Source of the DNA: Sphingomonas sp. Leaf407
GTDB taxonomy: Bacteria; Pseudomonadota; Alphaproteobacteria; Sphingomonadales; Sphingomonadaceae
Reading direction: 5' to 3'
NCBI RefSeq assembly: GCF_001425385.1
Contig: NZ_LMQO01000001.1
Location: 496,001 to 560,000 of the forward strand
DNA length: 64,000 bases
Positions 6,879 to 16,115 of the stretch are shown piece by piece. The notes beneath the pieces are model-generated. The model saw only the letters and a list, made by a program, of their open reading frames with translations. It was not told the DNA's origin and searched no databases. The position numbers were made by a program, and so were the translations under genes. Within the stretch, counting starts at the first letter, position 1, and each line of letters begins with the position of its first letter.

Positions 6879-8936
6879 ATGACGAACCCGATCCCGCCCA
6901 TCGCCGAACAGCGCGCCCATGCTTACGACCATCACGGCATCACCGTGCAGGACCCGTGGAACTGGCTGCGCGACCCGAATTATCCCAAGGTCGAGGATGA
7001 GGACGTGCTGTCCTACCTCAAGGCCGAGAACGAGTATTTCGATGCGGTGATGCGCCCGCACGCTCCGCTGGTCGACACGCTGTTCAAGGAAATGCGGGCG
7101 CGGATCAAGGAGGACGACGCCACCGTCCCCCAGCGCGACGGCGACTGGTGGTATTGGTCCGACTTCGAGACCGGCGGCGAATATCGCCGCTGGTGGCGCA
7201 AACCCGTCGCGGGTGGTGACGACGAACTGATCCTCGACGAACCGGCACTCGCCGACGGCAAAGAATATTTCCGGCTGGGCGCATTGTCGGTCAGTCCCGA
7301 TGGCCGGCTGCTTGCCTATGCGATTGACAACGACGGCGGCGAACGGTTCGAGGCGCGGGTGAAGGACCTCGCCACCGGCGAACTGCTGCCCGACACCATC
7401 CCCGGCACTTTGTCCGAACTGGTGTGGACCGCCGATTCGACCGGCTTTCTCTACGGCCTCGCCAACGACCAGTGGCGCACCGACAACGCCCGGCTCCACC
7501 GCATCGGCACGCCCGTCGATCAGGACATCGAACTCTATCATGAGGCCGACGAGGGCTGGCGCGTATCGGTCGGCGAGACGCAATCGCGCCGCTTCCTCGT
7601 CATCTCGGCGGGCGATCACGTTACTAGCGAGGTGTATCTGATCCCCGCCGACGATCCGACCGCCGCCCCGATCCTCGTCCGCGCGCGCGAGGAACATGTC
7701 GAATATGACGTGGAGGAGCATGACGCCACGCTCTACATCCACACCAACGACACCCACCCCAACTTCCGCCTCGCGAAAGCCGCGCTGGAAACCCCGGACG
7801 TATGGGAGGAGGTGATCGCTGCCGACCCGCATTTCTACATGACGGGGGTGACCACCTTCGCCGGTTTCTTCGTGATCGAGGGGCGGCTGGACGGCCTCGA
7901 CCAGATTCGCCTCCACGACTATGCCGGCGGCGCGCCCAAGCCGATCGACTTTCCCGAAGCGAGCTTCGTCGTCGGTCTTGGCGACAATCCCGAATATGCC
8001 GTCGACACGCTGCGGCTCGGCTATGAATCGATGGTCACGCCGGGCACCGTCTACGACTATGACGTCGCCTCGGGCGAGCTGACCGTGCGCAAGGTGCAGA
8101 CGATCCCCTCGGGCTACGACCCGGCGAAATACGCGACCGAACGGCTCAACATCCCCGCGCGCGACGGCACCGCCATCCCGTGTTCGGTGGTGTATCCCAG
8201 GGACTTTCCGCGTGACGGCACCGGCAAGCTCTATCTCTACAGCTACGGTGCCTATGGCTATGCGATCCCGCCGGGCTTCTCGACCAGCCGCATGTCGTTC
8301 CTCGATCGCGGCATGGCGTTTGCCATCGCCCATATCCGCGGCGGCGACGATCTCGGCCAGCAATGGTATCTCGACGGCAAGCTCGACAAGCGGACCAACA
8401 CCTTCACCGATTTCGTCGACGTGGCGAAGGGGCTGATCGAGCTGGGCTTCACGGACAAGGGCCGGATCGCCATCGCCGGCGGATCGGCGGGCGGCGAGCT
8501 GATGGGCGCGGTGATGAACTCCGATCCCGAGCTATGGGGCGCGGTCGTCGCCAGCGTGCCGTTCGTCGATGTGCTCAACACCATGCTCGACGACAGCCTG
8601 CCGCTGACGCCGGGCGAATGGCCCGAATGGGGCAACCCGATCGAGGACAAGGCGGCGTTCGAGCTGATCGCCTCGTACAGCCCCTATGACAACGTCACCG
8701 CGCAGGGTTATCCGCCGGTGTTCATCTCGGGCGGGCTGAACGATCCCCGCGTGACCTATTGGGAACCGGCCAAATGGGCCGCCCGCCTTCGCGCGACCAA
8801 GACCGACCATAATGTCCTGCTGCTCAAGACCAACATGGGCGCGGGCCACGGCGGCAAGTCCGGCCGCTGGGAATCCTTGCGCGAGGCGGCGGAGGAAATG
8901 GCGTTCGTGCTGTGGCAACTGGGGGTGGAGGGGTAA
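6879..8936 (+). CDS. ptrB: Oligopeptidase B (S9 family serine peptidase)
   Basis: The 685-aa protein starts with the propeller domain typical of S9A enzymes (DPWNWLRDPNYP near residue 26) and ends with an alpha/beta hydrolase domain from about residue 420. The nucleophile Ser536 lies in GGSAGG, Asp is in GGLNDPRV, and the catalytic His is in GAGHGGKSG near the C-terminus. Oligopeptidase B cleaves small peptides after Arg or Lys in the cytoplasm; there is no signal peptide. Length matches the family (about 680-700 aa). ATG 6879 has no good Shine-Dalgarno sequence, probably because the upstream region is filled by the inverted repeat. Confidence 0.93.
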   Translation: MTNPIPPIAEQRAHAYDHHGITVQDPWNWLRDPNYPKVEDEDVLSYLKAENEYFDAVMRPHAPLVDTLFKEMRARIKEDDATVPQRDGDWWYWSDFETGGEYRRWWRKPVAGGDDELILDEPALADGKEYFRLGALSVSPDGRLLAYAIDNDGGERFEARVKDLATGELLPDTIPGTLSELVWTADSTGFLYGLANDQWRTDNARLHRIGTPVDQDIELYHEADEGWRVSVGETQSRRFLVISAGDHVTSEVYLIPADDPTAAPILVRAREEHVEYDVEEHDATLYIHTNDTHPNFRLAKAALETPDVWEEVIAADPHFYMTGVTTFAGFFVIEGRLDGLDQIRLHDYAGGAPKPIDFPEASFVVGLGDNPEYAVDTLRLGYESMVTPGTVYDYDVASGELTVRKVQTIPSGYDPAKYATERLNIPARDGTAIPCSVVYPRDFPRDGTGKLYLYSYGAYGYAIPPGFSTSRMSFLDRGMAFAIAHIRGGDDLGQQWYLDGKLDKRTNTFTDFVDVAKGLIELGFTDKGRIAIAGGSAGGELMGAVMNSDPELWGAVVASVPFVDVLNTMLDDSLPLTPGEWPEWGNPIEDKAAFELIASYSPYDNVTAQGYPPVFISGGLNDPRVTYWEPAKWAARLRATKTDHNVLLLKTNMGAGHGGKSGRWESLREAAEEMAFVLWQLGVEG

Positions 8937-8950
8937 GACCTCCACCGTTC

Positions 8951-9052
8951 CTTCGTCATTCCCGCGAAGGCGGGAATCCATACACGCTGCCGTTCCGCCT
9001 TAGATCACGACCGCTGCGTCTATGGGCTCCCGCCTTCGCGGGAGCGACGAAG
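8951..9052. repeat. Palindromic intergenic repeat (CGTCATTCCCGCG family), copy 1
   Basis: The arms, about 32 nt each, begin CTTCGTCATTCCCGCGAAGG and return as an imperfect inverted copy ending CGGGAGCGACGAAG. The arms are separated by a variable centre that includes GCTGCGTCTATGG. A related copy lies at 10720-10816. It sits between the convergent ptrB and purK genes and could terminate both. Confidence 0.8.
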
Positions 9053-9063
9053 GGGAGAGCGGT

Positions 9064-10122
9064 TTACCGCTCGATCCGCGTCACATGCCCCATCTTGCGC
9101 CCCGGCCGCGCCTCGCGCTTGCCGTACAGGTGGAGATGCGCGCCGCTCTCGGCCATCAGCGCGGGCCATGCCGCGACATCGTCGCCGATCAGGTTCGTCA
9201 TCTCGGCACGCTCGGCGGTCATGCCGACCCCGCCCAGCGGCAGGCCCAGCACCGCGCGCACATGGTTCTCGAACTGCGAGGTTTCGGCACCCTCGATCGT
9301 CCAGTGTCCCGAATTGTGCACGCGCGGTGCCATTTCGTTGAACACCGCTCCGTCGGGTCCGCAAAAGAACTCCAGCGTCAGCACGCCGACATGGTCGAGC
9401 GCCTCGGCGACCTTGGCCGCCAGCGCCTCCGCCTGTGCGCGCCACGGCTCGATCGCCGGGGCGGGCACGGTCGAGGTGTCGAGAATGCCGTCCTTGTGGA
9501 CGTTCGCCGGTGAAGGATACATCGCGATCGCGCCATCGCTCCCCCGCGCCAGCACTACCGAAAACTCGGCGGAAAAATCGACGAACGCTTCCAGCACCGC
9601 CGGCCCGCCGCCGATCGCGTCCCACGCCGCATCGGCATCGCCCGCCGCCATCAACCGCGCCTGCCCCTTGCCGTCATAGCCGAAGCGCGTGGTCTTGAGC
9701 ACCGCCGGGCATCCGACGCTGGCGATCGCCGCGTCCAGCGCGGCGCGATCCGCTACCTCGGCCCAGCGCGCCGGGGTGCCGCCCAGTGCCTCGACGAAGC
9801 GCTTCTCGCGCACCCGGTCCTGCGCGATCTCCAGCGACTGCGCGGAGGGACGCACCTTGTCGCCCAGTGCCGCGATCGGCGCGGCGGCGATATTCTCGAA
9901 CTCATAGGTGACGACGTCGACTTGGCGCGCAAACGCCCGCAGCGCGTCGATGTCGTCATACGCCCCACGGCTATGGGTGAACGCCACGTCGTTCGCCGGC
10001 CCCGTCTCGGGCGCATAGACATGGATGCGATAGCCGAGCTGCGCCGCCGCCATGCCGATCATCCGGCCGAGCTGGCCCGAACCGATGATGCCGATCGTGG
10101 CACCGGGGGGCAGCACGCTCAT
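9064..10122 (-). CDS. purK: N5-carboxyaminoimidazole ribonucleotide synthase
   Basis: The 352-aa ATP-grasp enzyme starts with [12 protein letters not shown], the PurK N-terminal signature, and carries the family motifs [18 protein letters not shown] and EFFCGPDG...[14 protein letters not shown]. It uses ATP and bicarbonate to convert AIR to N5-CAIR in purine synthesis. The start at 10122 overlaps the purE stop by four bases (ATGA), so translation is coupled with purE. Longer in-frame starts would extend into purE. Confidence 0.97.
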   Translation of the reverse strand: MSVLPPGATIGIIGSGQLGRMIGMAAAQLGYRIHVYAPETGPANDVAFTHSRGAYDDIDALRAFARQVDVVTYEFENIAAAPIAALGDKVRPSAQSLEIAQDRVREKRFVEALGGTPARWAEVADRAALDAAIASVGCPAVLKTTRFGYDGKGQARLMAAGDADAAWDAIGGGPAVLEAFVDFSAEFSVVLARGSDGAIAMYPSPANVHKDGILDTSTVPAPAIEPWRAQAEALAAKVAEALDHVGVLTLEFFCGPDGAVFNEMAPRVHNSGHWTIEGAETSQFENHVRAVLGLPLGGVGMTAERAEMTNLIGDDVAAWPALMAESGAHLHLYGKREARPGRKMGHVTRIER

Positions 10123-10604
10123 CGCGGGTCGATCGCCACGCCATCGGTCTGCGCCGCGCGCCACGCATCCAGCCGCTCGGCCAGCGCCGGATCGGCGGTC
10201 GCGAGGATCGAGGCGGCGAGCAGCCCGGCATTGATCGCCCCGGCCTTGCCGATCGCCAGCGTCCCCACCGGCACCCCGCCGGGCATCTGCACGATCGACA
10301 ACAGGCTATCCATGCCCTTCAACGCCTTGGATTCCACCGGCACGCCCAGCACCGGCAACCGCGTCATCGACGCGACCATGCCCGGCAGATGCGCCGCGCC
10401 GCCCGCGCCCGCGATCACGACCTTCAGCCCGCGCGATACCGCCGTGGTGGCATAGTCGACCAGCCGGGCGGGAGTGCGGTGCGCCGACACCACTTTCGTC
10501 TCATGCGCCACGCCCAGTTTGCCGAGAATCTCGGCGGCATGGGCCATCGTCTCCCAATCGGAAGTGCTGCCCATGATGATGCCGACCAGCGGTGCGTCGT
10601 TCAT
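10119..10604 (-). CDS. purE: N5-carboxyaminoimidazole ribonucleotide mutase
   Basis: The 161-aa protein shows the class I PurE motifs [10 protein letters not shown] near the start, SAHRTP and [11 protein letters not shown]. It converts N5-CAIR to CAIR, the step after PurK. The start at 10604 ([12 protein letters not shown]) gives the normal family length; a 37-residue extension upstream has no family similarity. It is followed directly by purK on the same strand. Confidence 0.97.
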   Translation of the reverse strand: MNDAPLVGIIMGSTSDWETMAHAAEILGKLGVAHETKVVSAHRTPARLVDYATTAVSRGLKVVIAGAGGAAHLPGMVASMTRLPVLGVPVESKALKGMDSLLSIVQMPGGVPVGTLAIGKAGAINAGLLAASILATADPALAERLDAWRAAQTDGVAIDPR

Positions 10605-10719
10605 TGCTTGGCCCGTAGCGCTTGGAGAAGCGCGCTGCTTAGGCAAGGGGGCGGGGCAGGGCAAGCGGGGAGCGTACAACGTTCCGCGTATTGGGTCGGT
10701 AAGGCGTCCTCCCATCCAT

Positions 10720-10816
10720 CGTCATTCCCGCGCAGGCGAGAATCCATACACACTGACGCTGCGGTTCAAGCCACCGACGTTGCGTCTATGGATTCCCGCC
10801 TGCGCGGGAATGACGA
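10720..10816. repeat. Palindromic intergenic repeat (CGTCATTCCCGCG family), copy 2
   Basis: This starts CGTCATTCCCGCGCAGGC and ends with the inverted copy GCCTGCGCGGGAATGACG. The centre includes GTTGCGTCTATGG, shared with the copy at 8951-9052. It lies between the 3' end of gpmA and the 5' end of purE, both on the minus strand, so it separates the two transcription units. Confidence 0.8.
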
Positions 10817-10826
10817 AAAACGAGAC

Positions 10827-11513
10827 TTACCGCTCGTTCAGATAATAGCGGTCGGTCGGCGTCAGATCGTCGGCCAGCTCGTACACGATCGGCTGCCCGG
10901 TCGGGATTTCGAGGCCCGTGATCTCGTCGTCGGGAATGCCCGAAAGATGCTTCACCAGCGCGCGCAGCGAATTGCCGTGCGCCGAGATCAGCACCCGCTT
11001 GCCCGCCTTCAGTTCGGGCGCGATCCGGCTGTCCCAATAGGGGAGCACGCGGTCGATCGTGTCCTTCAGGCTCTCGGTCTGCGGAATGTCGATTCCGGCA
11101 TAGCGGCGATCGGCCGACAGGTCCCACGGGCTGTCGGCTTCGGGCAACGGCGGCGGCACGTCGAAGCTGCGGCGCCATACCTTGACCTGCGCATCGCCGT
11201 GCAGCGCCGCTGTCTCGGCCTTGTCCAGCCCGGTGAGACCGCCATAATGCCGCTCGTTCAGCCGCCAGTCCTTCTCCACCGGCAGCCACAACCGGCCCAT
11301 CGCCTCTAGCGCGAGGTTCAGCGTCTTGATAGCCCGCGTCTGGAAACTGGTGAAACACTGGTCGAAGTCGTGGCCCTTGGCGCTAAGCAACTCGCCCGCC
11401 GCCTTGGCTTCCGCCTCGCCCTGTTCGGTCAGGTTCACGTCCCACCATCCGGTGAAGCGGTTCTCGAGGTTCCAGGCCGACTGGCCATGGCGGATCAGGA
11501 CGAGCGTGGGCAT
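10827..11513 (-). CDS. gpmA: 2,3-bisphosphoglycerate-dependent phosphoglycerate mutase
   Basis: The 228-aa protein has the histidine phosphatase signature [10 protein letters not shown] with the phosphorylated His9, plus the dPGM motifs [10 protein letters not shown] (with the catalytic Glu) and SAHGNSLRA. It interconverts 3- and 2-phosphoglycerate in glycolysis. A GGAGG Shine-Dalgarno sequence precedes ATG 11513. Confidence 0.97.
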   Translation of the reverse strand: MPTLVLIRHGQSAWNLENRFTGWWDVNLTEQGEAEAKAAGELLSAKGHDFDQCFTSFQTRAIKTLNLALEAMGRLWLPVEKDWRLNERHYGGLTGLDKAETAALHGDAQVKVWRRSFDVPPPLPEADSPWDLSADRRYAGIDIPQTESLKDTIDRVLPYWDSRIAPELKAGKRVLISAHGNSLRALVKHLSGIPDDEITGLEIPTGQPIVYELADDLTPTDRYYLNER

Positions 11514-11633
11514 GGAACCTCCGTTGCAGTTGTCGGCCGTCCGCCTAGCCTAAAGCGTCCGGCAGAGGAACCGGTTGAAGTCGGTCGCGTCGGCTTGCTC
11601 TTCTCCGTTGTCAAGAAGCGGAGGGACGCCCGA

Positions 11634-12758
11634 TCAGCCCGCCTGCTCGAATTCTGCCAGAACCTCCAGCCAGTCATGCGCCAGCGCCTTCGAGCGTTCG
11701 GGCGACCAGCCGAATTCGGGATCGGCGTTCTCGTCATGATCCTTGAACGGCATCTCCAGCGTCATGGCGAGCGCGCCGAAGCGGTTGGCGACCTGGTTGG
11801 TCGACATCGCCAGATTGGCGCGCCCTGCCGCTGCGACCGGATAGCCGAGCTTCGTCTGGAAATCGGGGGTGGCCGCCGCCCATGCCGCGCCGAACGCGGT
11901 GAAGCGTGCGCCATGTTCATTGGTCCAGTTGGGAATCCCCTCGTAACCGGCGATGAAATTGGCGGGGATCGCCTCGTCGCCATGCACGTCGATCGCGATG
12001 TCGACCCCGGTTTCGTCCATCCGGCCCAGCACGCACAGCACCTCGGGGCTGCGCTCCGCCGTGGGCGCATGCCATTCGCGGTTGAGGTTCACGCCGGCCG
12101 CATTGGTGCGCAGATGTCCGCGATACGACCCGTCGGGGTTCATGTTCGGCACGCAGTGAAAGGTAAACCGCTCGCGCAGATCGGCGGCGATCGCATCGCC
12201 CGGATCGGTCAGCCGTTCGAGCAGCCCTTCCATGAACCATTCGCACATCGATTCGCCGGGGTGCTGCCGGGCATAGGCCCACACCTGGCGGGGGCCGGTG
12301 CCGAGCGTCAGATAATCGATCGCCCGCCCGTCGAGGCTTTGCCCCAATTCGCGGTGCGCGACCCCCGGCTTCGCGGCGATCCGCGCGACCAGATCGTCGT
12401 GCCGTTCGAGGGTGTAGGGCGCGAAATAGGCGAACCATGCCAGTTCACTGTCGATCGTAGCGGTGAAGGTCAGCACGCCATCGGCATAGCCGGTTTCGAC
12501 CTGCCGCCACGCATGAAGATCAGTGCTCATCCGGGCGCGATAGCCCGGCCAGCCAAACGCATAGGCGGCACCCCCGGCATTCACGATGCGGAAGGTGAGA
12601 GTCCGCCCCCGCGCCCCGGCGATGCGGAAGTGGAACCACTGATAGAAGTCCGACAGATGGTCGGCGACGATCTCGAGGTCGATCACGTCGCCTTGGCAAG
12701 CGACCACACGGATGTTGCCGCTGTCGAACGCGGCGTTGATGCTGATGCTGATGCTCAT
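11634..12758 (-). CDS. M14 family metallocarboxypeptidase (cytosolic carboxypeptidase-like)
   Basis: The 374-aa protein has an N-terminal beta-sandwich domain (about 1-125) followed by a zinc carboxypeptidase domain. The zinc site is visible as RQHPGESMCEWF (HxxE, near residue 165) and the third ligand in DVHGDEA; the general base Glu is in TLEMPFKDHDEN. This two-domain layout is that of the bacterial relatives of eukaryotic cytosolic carboxypeptidases. There is no signal peptide. ATG 12758 overlaps the stop of the preceding lipoprotein gene by four bases (ATGA). Substrate unknown. Confidence 0.88.
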   Translation of the reverse strand: MSISISINAAFDSGNIRVVACQGDVIDLEIVADHLSDFYQWFHFRIAGARGRTLTFRIVNAGGAAYAFGWPGYRARMSTDLHAWRQVETGYADGVLTFTATIDSELAWFAYFAPYTLERHDDLVARIAAKPGVAHRELGQSLDGRAIDYLTLGTGPRQVWAYARQHPGESMCEWFMEGLLERLTDPGDAIAADLRERFTFHCVPNMNPDGSYRGHLRTNAAGVNLNREWHAPTAERSPEVLCVLGRMDETGVDIAIDVHGDEAIPANFIAGYEGIPNWTNEHGARFTAFGAAWAAATPDFQTKLGYPVAAAGRANLAMSTNQVANRFGALAMTLEMPFKDHDENADPEFGWSPERSKALAHDWLEVLAEFEQAG

Positions 12759-13378
12759 TTCACCGTGGTAGTGATTCCCGACTCGCCTGGGAAGTTGCGG
12801 AACAACGCATTCGCCAACCGGTCGGCCTGAAATACCGGTTGCGCCCCCGCCGTCCGTTCGAGCGAGCTGGTCAGCGCGCGGCCTTCCCAGATAGTGGTGC
12901 CGTCGCTGCGCCGGCGGATCTGCACCGCCAGTTCGGAACCGACGACCTCGCGCTGGCCCCCGCCGCCAAGGCCGAAGCCCACGCCGCCACCGACGCCCAG
13001 GCCACCGCCGCGCCAGCCGCCCCCGCCGCCGCCCGCGCCGACGCCGATCGACACCGGCGGGCGCTGCTCGACGAAACCGCGCGACGCGCGGGTGAACGCC
13101 ACCGCGACGATCATGTCGCCGCTGCCCGAGGCCCCACGCGCAAAGCCCAGCTTCGTCATCTCGCGGGCCACTGCTTCGCCATAGGTCTGGAATTCGGGAC
13201 TGACGACGGCGTTGGTCGACAGCGGCTCGACCGAGAAGCTGCCGCGCGCGATCGGCTGGTTCAGGTGGAACCGCGTCACATCGACCGGGGCGATACCCGA
13301 TCCGGTGGTGGCGCAACCCGAAGTCGCGATGGCCGCCAGTGCGGCAAGGCCCAGTCCGATCGTCCGCTTCATGTCCAT
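12755..13378 (-). CDS. DUF4136-type lipoprotein
   Basis: The 207-aa protein has a lipoprotein signal peptide ending ATSGC at about residue 22. The mature part resembles DUF4136 outer-membrane or periplasmic lipoproteins ([32 protein letters not shown]) and holds a glycine-rich insert at about residues 112-140. The function of the family is unknown. It is translationally coupled to the M14 peptidase downstream. Start is at 13378 or two codons later at 13372 (MKRT). Confidence 0.8.
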   Translation of the reverse strand: MDMKRTIGLGLAALAAIATSGCATTGSGIAPVDVTRFHLNQPIARGSFSVEPLSTNAVVSPEFQTYGEAVAREMTKLGFARGASGSGDMIVAVAFTRASRGFVEQRPPVSIGVGAGGGGGGWRGGGLGVGGGVGFGLGGGGQREVVGSELAVQIRRRSDGTTIWEGRALTSSLERTAGAQPVFQADRLANALFRNFPGESGITTTVK

Positions 13379-13559
13379 TCGTCCCGTTTTCAGCGCTTTT
13401 CGTGCGGTTCAACGTGCAGAGCGGGCGATTGGGTTCATTGCGGTAGCGTTTCGGTGGTCAAATTTGCCCGGACGCTTGACGAATCCGATACCGGCCGATA
13501 GGCGACGCTTCGTTTCCGGCCGTGCGAGCGGCCCTTTTGCCGTGTTGAGAGCCGAAACC

Positions 13560-13685
13560 ATGAAGATCGTCAATTCGCTGAAGTCGCTCAAGGATCGCCA
13601 CCGGGACAACCGCGTGATCCGCCGTCGCGGCCGCATCTACGTCATCAACAAGACCAACCGTCGCTTCAAGGCCCGCCAGGGCTGA
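13560..13685 (+). CDS. rpmJ: 50S ribosomal protein L36
   Basis: The 41-aa protein [20 protein letters not shown]... is the short basic L36 in the form that lacks the zinc-binding Cys residues, as usual in alphaproteobacteria. It ends with NRRFKARQG. It is a monocistronic gene flanked by hairpins that would end transcription. It is much shorter than the reading frame it lies in, and the family length fixes the start. Confidence 0.95.
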   Translation: MKIVNSLKSLKDRHRDNRVIRRRGRIYVINKTNRRFKARQG

Positions 13686-13693
13686 TGCACGGC

Positions 13694-13762
13694 GGCCGGG
13701 GCATCGTCCCCGGCCGGTCGCACGAAAGGGCGCGGTTGCCGGCATGGCGGCCGCGCCCTTTC
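13694..13762. terminator. Two tandem hairpins between rpmJ and bpt
   Basis: The first hairpin pairs GGCCGGGG (13694-13701) with CCCCGGCC (13708-13715). The second pairs GAAAGGGCGCGG (13724-13735) with CCGCGCCCTTTC (13751-13762). Both are perfect. They lie between the ends of the convergent rpmJ and bpt genes. There is no clear T tract, so termination is inferred from position and stem strength. Confidence 0.6.
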
Positions 13763-13771
13763 GCATGAATC

Positions 13772-14536
13772 TCAGGCGGCGACCGTCGTGTCGATCGGCG
13801 GCACGTCGCCCAGCACCGCCCAGCCGGCCGGCCCCAGCGCCTCCATCGGGCGAAACCGGGTCTTGTACGCCATGCGCGGCGACCCCTTCACCCAATAGCC
13901 GAGATAGACGTGCGGCAGCCCCGCCGCCCGCGCGCGGCGGATATGGTCGAGCACGACGAAGGTGCCCAGCCCCTGCCGGCTGTCGTCCTCGGTTTCGAAG
14001 AAGCTGTAGACCATCGACAGCCCGTCGGCCTGTTCGTCGGTGATGCACGCCGCGACCAGCTTGCCCGGCCGCCCGTCGAGCGTCGGTTCGCGATATTCGA
14101 CGATCCACGACGTCACCGGCGAATGTTCGACCATGTCGGCGAAGTCGCTCTCGTCCATCGCCGACATGCCGCCGCCGGGATGCCGCGCGGTCAGATAGCG
14201 GCGCAGCAGGCGGAACTGCTCGTCGGTCGCCCATGGCTTGCAGGTGCGGATTTCGAGGTCGCCGTGGCGGCGCAGCAGCTTGCGCTGCGTGGCGTTGGGC
14301 GCGAACGCCCCCGCGACCACGCGCACCGAGATGCAGGCACTGCACCCTACGCAGCTCGGCCGGTACGCGACCGACTGGCTGCGACGAAACCCGATCCGGC
14401 CGAGCGCATCGTTCAGCTCGTCGGCATTGGGGCCGTTCAGCTCGGTGAACACCTTGCGCTCCTGCCGCCCGGGCAGATACGGGCAGGGCGAGGGGGCGGT
14501 GACGAAGAAACGGGGAAAACGAAACGGCGCAGTCAC
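13772..14536 (-). CDS. bpt: Aspartate/glutamate leucyltransferase (arginyl/leucyl-tRNA-protein transferase)
   Basis: The 254-aa protein shows the R-transferase/Bpt family pattern: [16 protein letters not shown] near the N-terminus, the cluster [14 protein letters not shown], and C-terminal [20 protein letters not shown]. Enzymes of this group add leucine from leucyl-tRNA to proteins with N-terminal Asp or Glu, marking them for ClpS/ClpAP. Length is normal for the family. Whether it transfers Leu or Arg cannot be proven from sequence, but bacterial members of this length generally transfer Leu. Confidence 0.93.
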   Translation of the reverse strand: MTAPFRFPRFFVTAPSPCPYLPGRQERKVFTELNGPNADELNDALGRIGFRRSQSVAYRPSCVGCSACISVRVVAGAFAPNATQRKLLRRHGDLEIRTCKPWATDEQFRLLRRYLTARHPGGGMSAMDESDFADMVEHSPVTSWIVEYREPTLDGRPGKLVAACITDEQADGLSMVYSFFETEDDSRQGLGTFVVLDHIRRARAAGLPHVYLGYWVKGSPRMAYKTRFRPMEALGPAGWAVLGDVPPIDTTVAA

Positions 14537-14688
14537 CCGGCGATCCTTCGTCCAGCGGTCCAGCTAATGGTGTCGAACGCCGATATGGCGCGGAAGCCGC
14601 ATCGTGAAAAGCGGCTTGAGCATCAATGACGGTTAATCGTCACGCCGGTGGTCCCTTTGGATGATGCGGCGCGCCGTCAGTCCCGTTT

Positions 14689-14796
14689 CTCCCCTCCCTG
14701 ACAAGGGAGGGGTCGGGGGTGGGTAGGCACGCGAGGGAACGTCGCGCCTTCCTCGAACCGACCCACCCCCAACCCCTCCCTTGTCAGGGAGGGGAG
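14689..14796. repeat. 108-bp nested palindromic element, copy 2
   Basis: This has the same length and nearly the same arms as the element at 4532-4639 (CTCCCCTCCCTGACAAGG... and its inverted copy), with a different central segment. It lies in the 281-bp gap between the 5' end of bpt and the 3' end of the threonine ammonia-lyase gene; I see nothing else in that gap. Confidence 0.85.
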
Positions 14797-14817
14797 AAGC
14801 AAACATCGCCCCGCCCG

Positions 14818-16059
14818 CTATGCCAGTTCCACCGTGCTGACCTCGTACCCGCCATCGCGCAGTCCCTCGACCAGCCGGTCGAGATGGGCGCGGTCGCGCG
14901 TCTCGCATTCGATGTCGGTGATGAGCCCCTTGGCGGGCAGGGTGGTGAACACGCGCTGGTGATACACCTCGATGATGTTGACCGCCTGTTCGTGAAAGAT
15001 CTTGGCGACGTGGAACAACGCGCCTGGCCGGTCCTGCAACCGGATGCGCAGCCGCGCCAGCCGTCCCGACCGCGCCAGATCGCGCAGCAGCACGTTGGCG
15101 AGCAGCCGCGTGTCGATATTGCCGCCGCACAGCACGATGCCGACGGTCTTGCCCTTGAACCGGTCCCCGTGCCCCAGCAGCGCGGCTAGCCCCGCCGCGC
15201 CCGCGCCCTCCACCACGGTCTTCTCGATCTGGACGAGCAGGCTGACCGCCTCCTCCAACTGGCGTTCGCTGACCAGCACGATGTCGTCGACCAGCGCCTC
15301 GACCACCTGCGCGGTCAGGCCGCCGGGCTGCTTGACCGCGATCCCCTCGGCCAGCGTATCGCCGGCACAGTCCATCGTCGTGCCGTGCAGCCGGTTGTAC
15401 ATCGACGGGAACAGCTCGGCCTGCACGCCGATCACCTCGATGGCGCGGCCCGACGCGCGGGCGACGGTCGCCATGCCGCTGATGAGCCCGCCGCCGCCGA
15501 TCGGCACGACCAGCGTGTCGATGGCGGGCACGTCCTCCAGCATCTCCAGCGCGACCGTGCCCTGGCCCGCCATGATCCGCGCATCGTCGAACGGATGAAC
15601 GAAGGTCAGCCCCTGTTCGGCTTCCAGCTTGCGGGCATGGTCGTATGCCGCGTCGAACGTCTCGCCCTCCAGCACCACGGTCGCGCCGTGGCTCTGCGTC
15701 TGCATCACCTTCACGGTCGGCGTCGGCTTGGGCATCACGATGGTGACGGGCACCCCCAACCGGTTGCCGTGATAGGCGAGGCCCTGCGCGTGATTGCCCG
15801 CCGATGCCGCGATCACGCCCTTGGCGCGGGTCGCCTCGTCCAGTTGCAGCAACGTGTTGAGCGCGCCGCGCTCCTTGTAGGCGGCGGTGAACTGGAGATT
15901 CTCGAACTTCAGATAGACGGTTGCCCCGGTCAGTTCGGACAGGGTGCGGCTGATGAGCGTCGGCGTGCGCACGATCGACCCCGAAATCCGCATCGCCGCG
16001 CCGCGTACATCGTCGAGCGAAAGGGGCAGGGCGGGCGAAGCGATCGGGTTGGTAGCCAT
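14818..16059 (-). CDS. ilvA: Threonine ammonia-lyase (dehydratase) with ACT domain
   Basis: The 413-aa fold-type II PLP enzyme has Lys62 in AAYKERGALN as the Schiff-base lysine, SAGNHAQG as a substrate loop and the glycine-rich PLP phosphate loop PIGGGGLISG. A C-terminal ACT-like regulatory domain starts near residue 330 (RLRIRLQDRPGALFHVAKI). It deaminates threonine to 2-oxobutyrate. The one-ACT form of about 400 aa is widespread and can serve isoleucine synthesis or threonine breakdown, so the symbol is tentative. The gene stands alone, with a palindromic repeat downstream. Confidence 0.92.
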   Translation of the reverse strand: MATNPIASPALPLSLDDVRGAAMRISGSIVRTPTLISRTLSELTGATVYLKFENLQFTAAYKERGALNTLLQLDEATRAKGVIAASAGNHAQGLAYHGNRLGVPVTIVMPKPTPTVKVMQTQSHGATVVLEGETFDAAYDHARKLEAEQGLTFVHPFDDARIMAGQGTVALEMLEDVPAIDTLVVPIGGGGLISGMATVARASGRAIEVIGVQAELFPSMYNRLHGTTMDCAGDTLAEGIAVKQPGGLTAQVVEALVDDIVLVSERQLEEAVSLLVQIEKTVVEGAGAAGLAALLGHGDRFKGKTVGIVLCGGNIDTRLLANVLLRDLARSGRLARLRIRLQDRPGALFHVAKIFHEQAVNIIEVYHQRVFTTLPAKGLITDIECETRDRAHLDRLVEGLRDGGYEVSTVELA

Positions 16060-16115
16060 AGGGTTCCGCGCCTAGCCGATTAGACGCAGCGGGGAAAGGC
16101 GGCGGACAAACCGGC

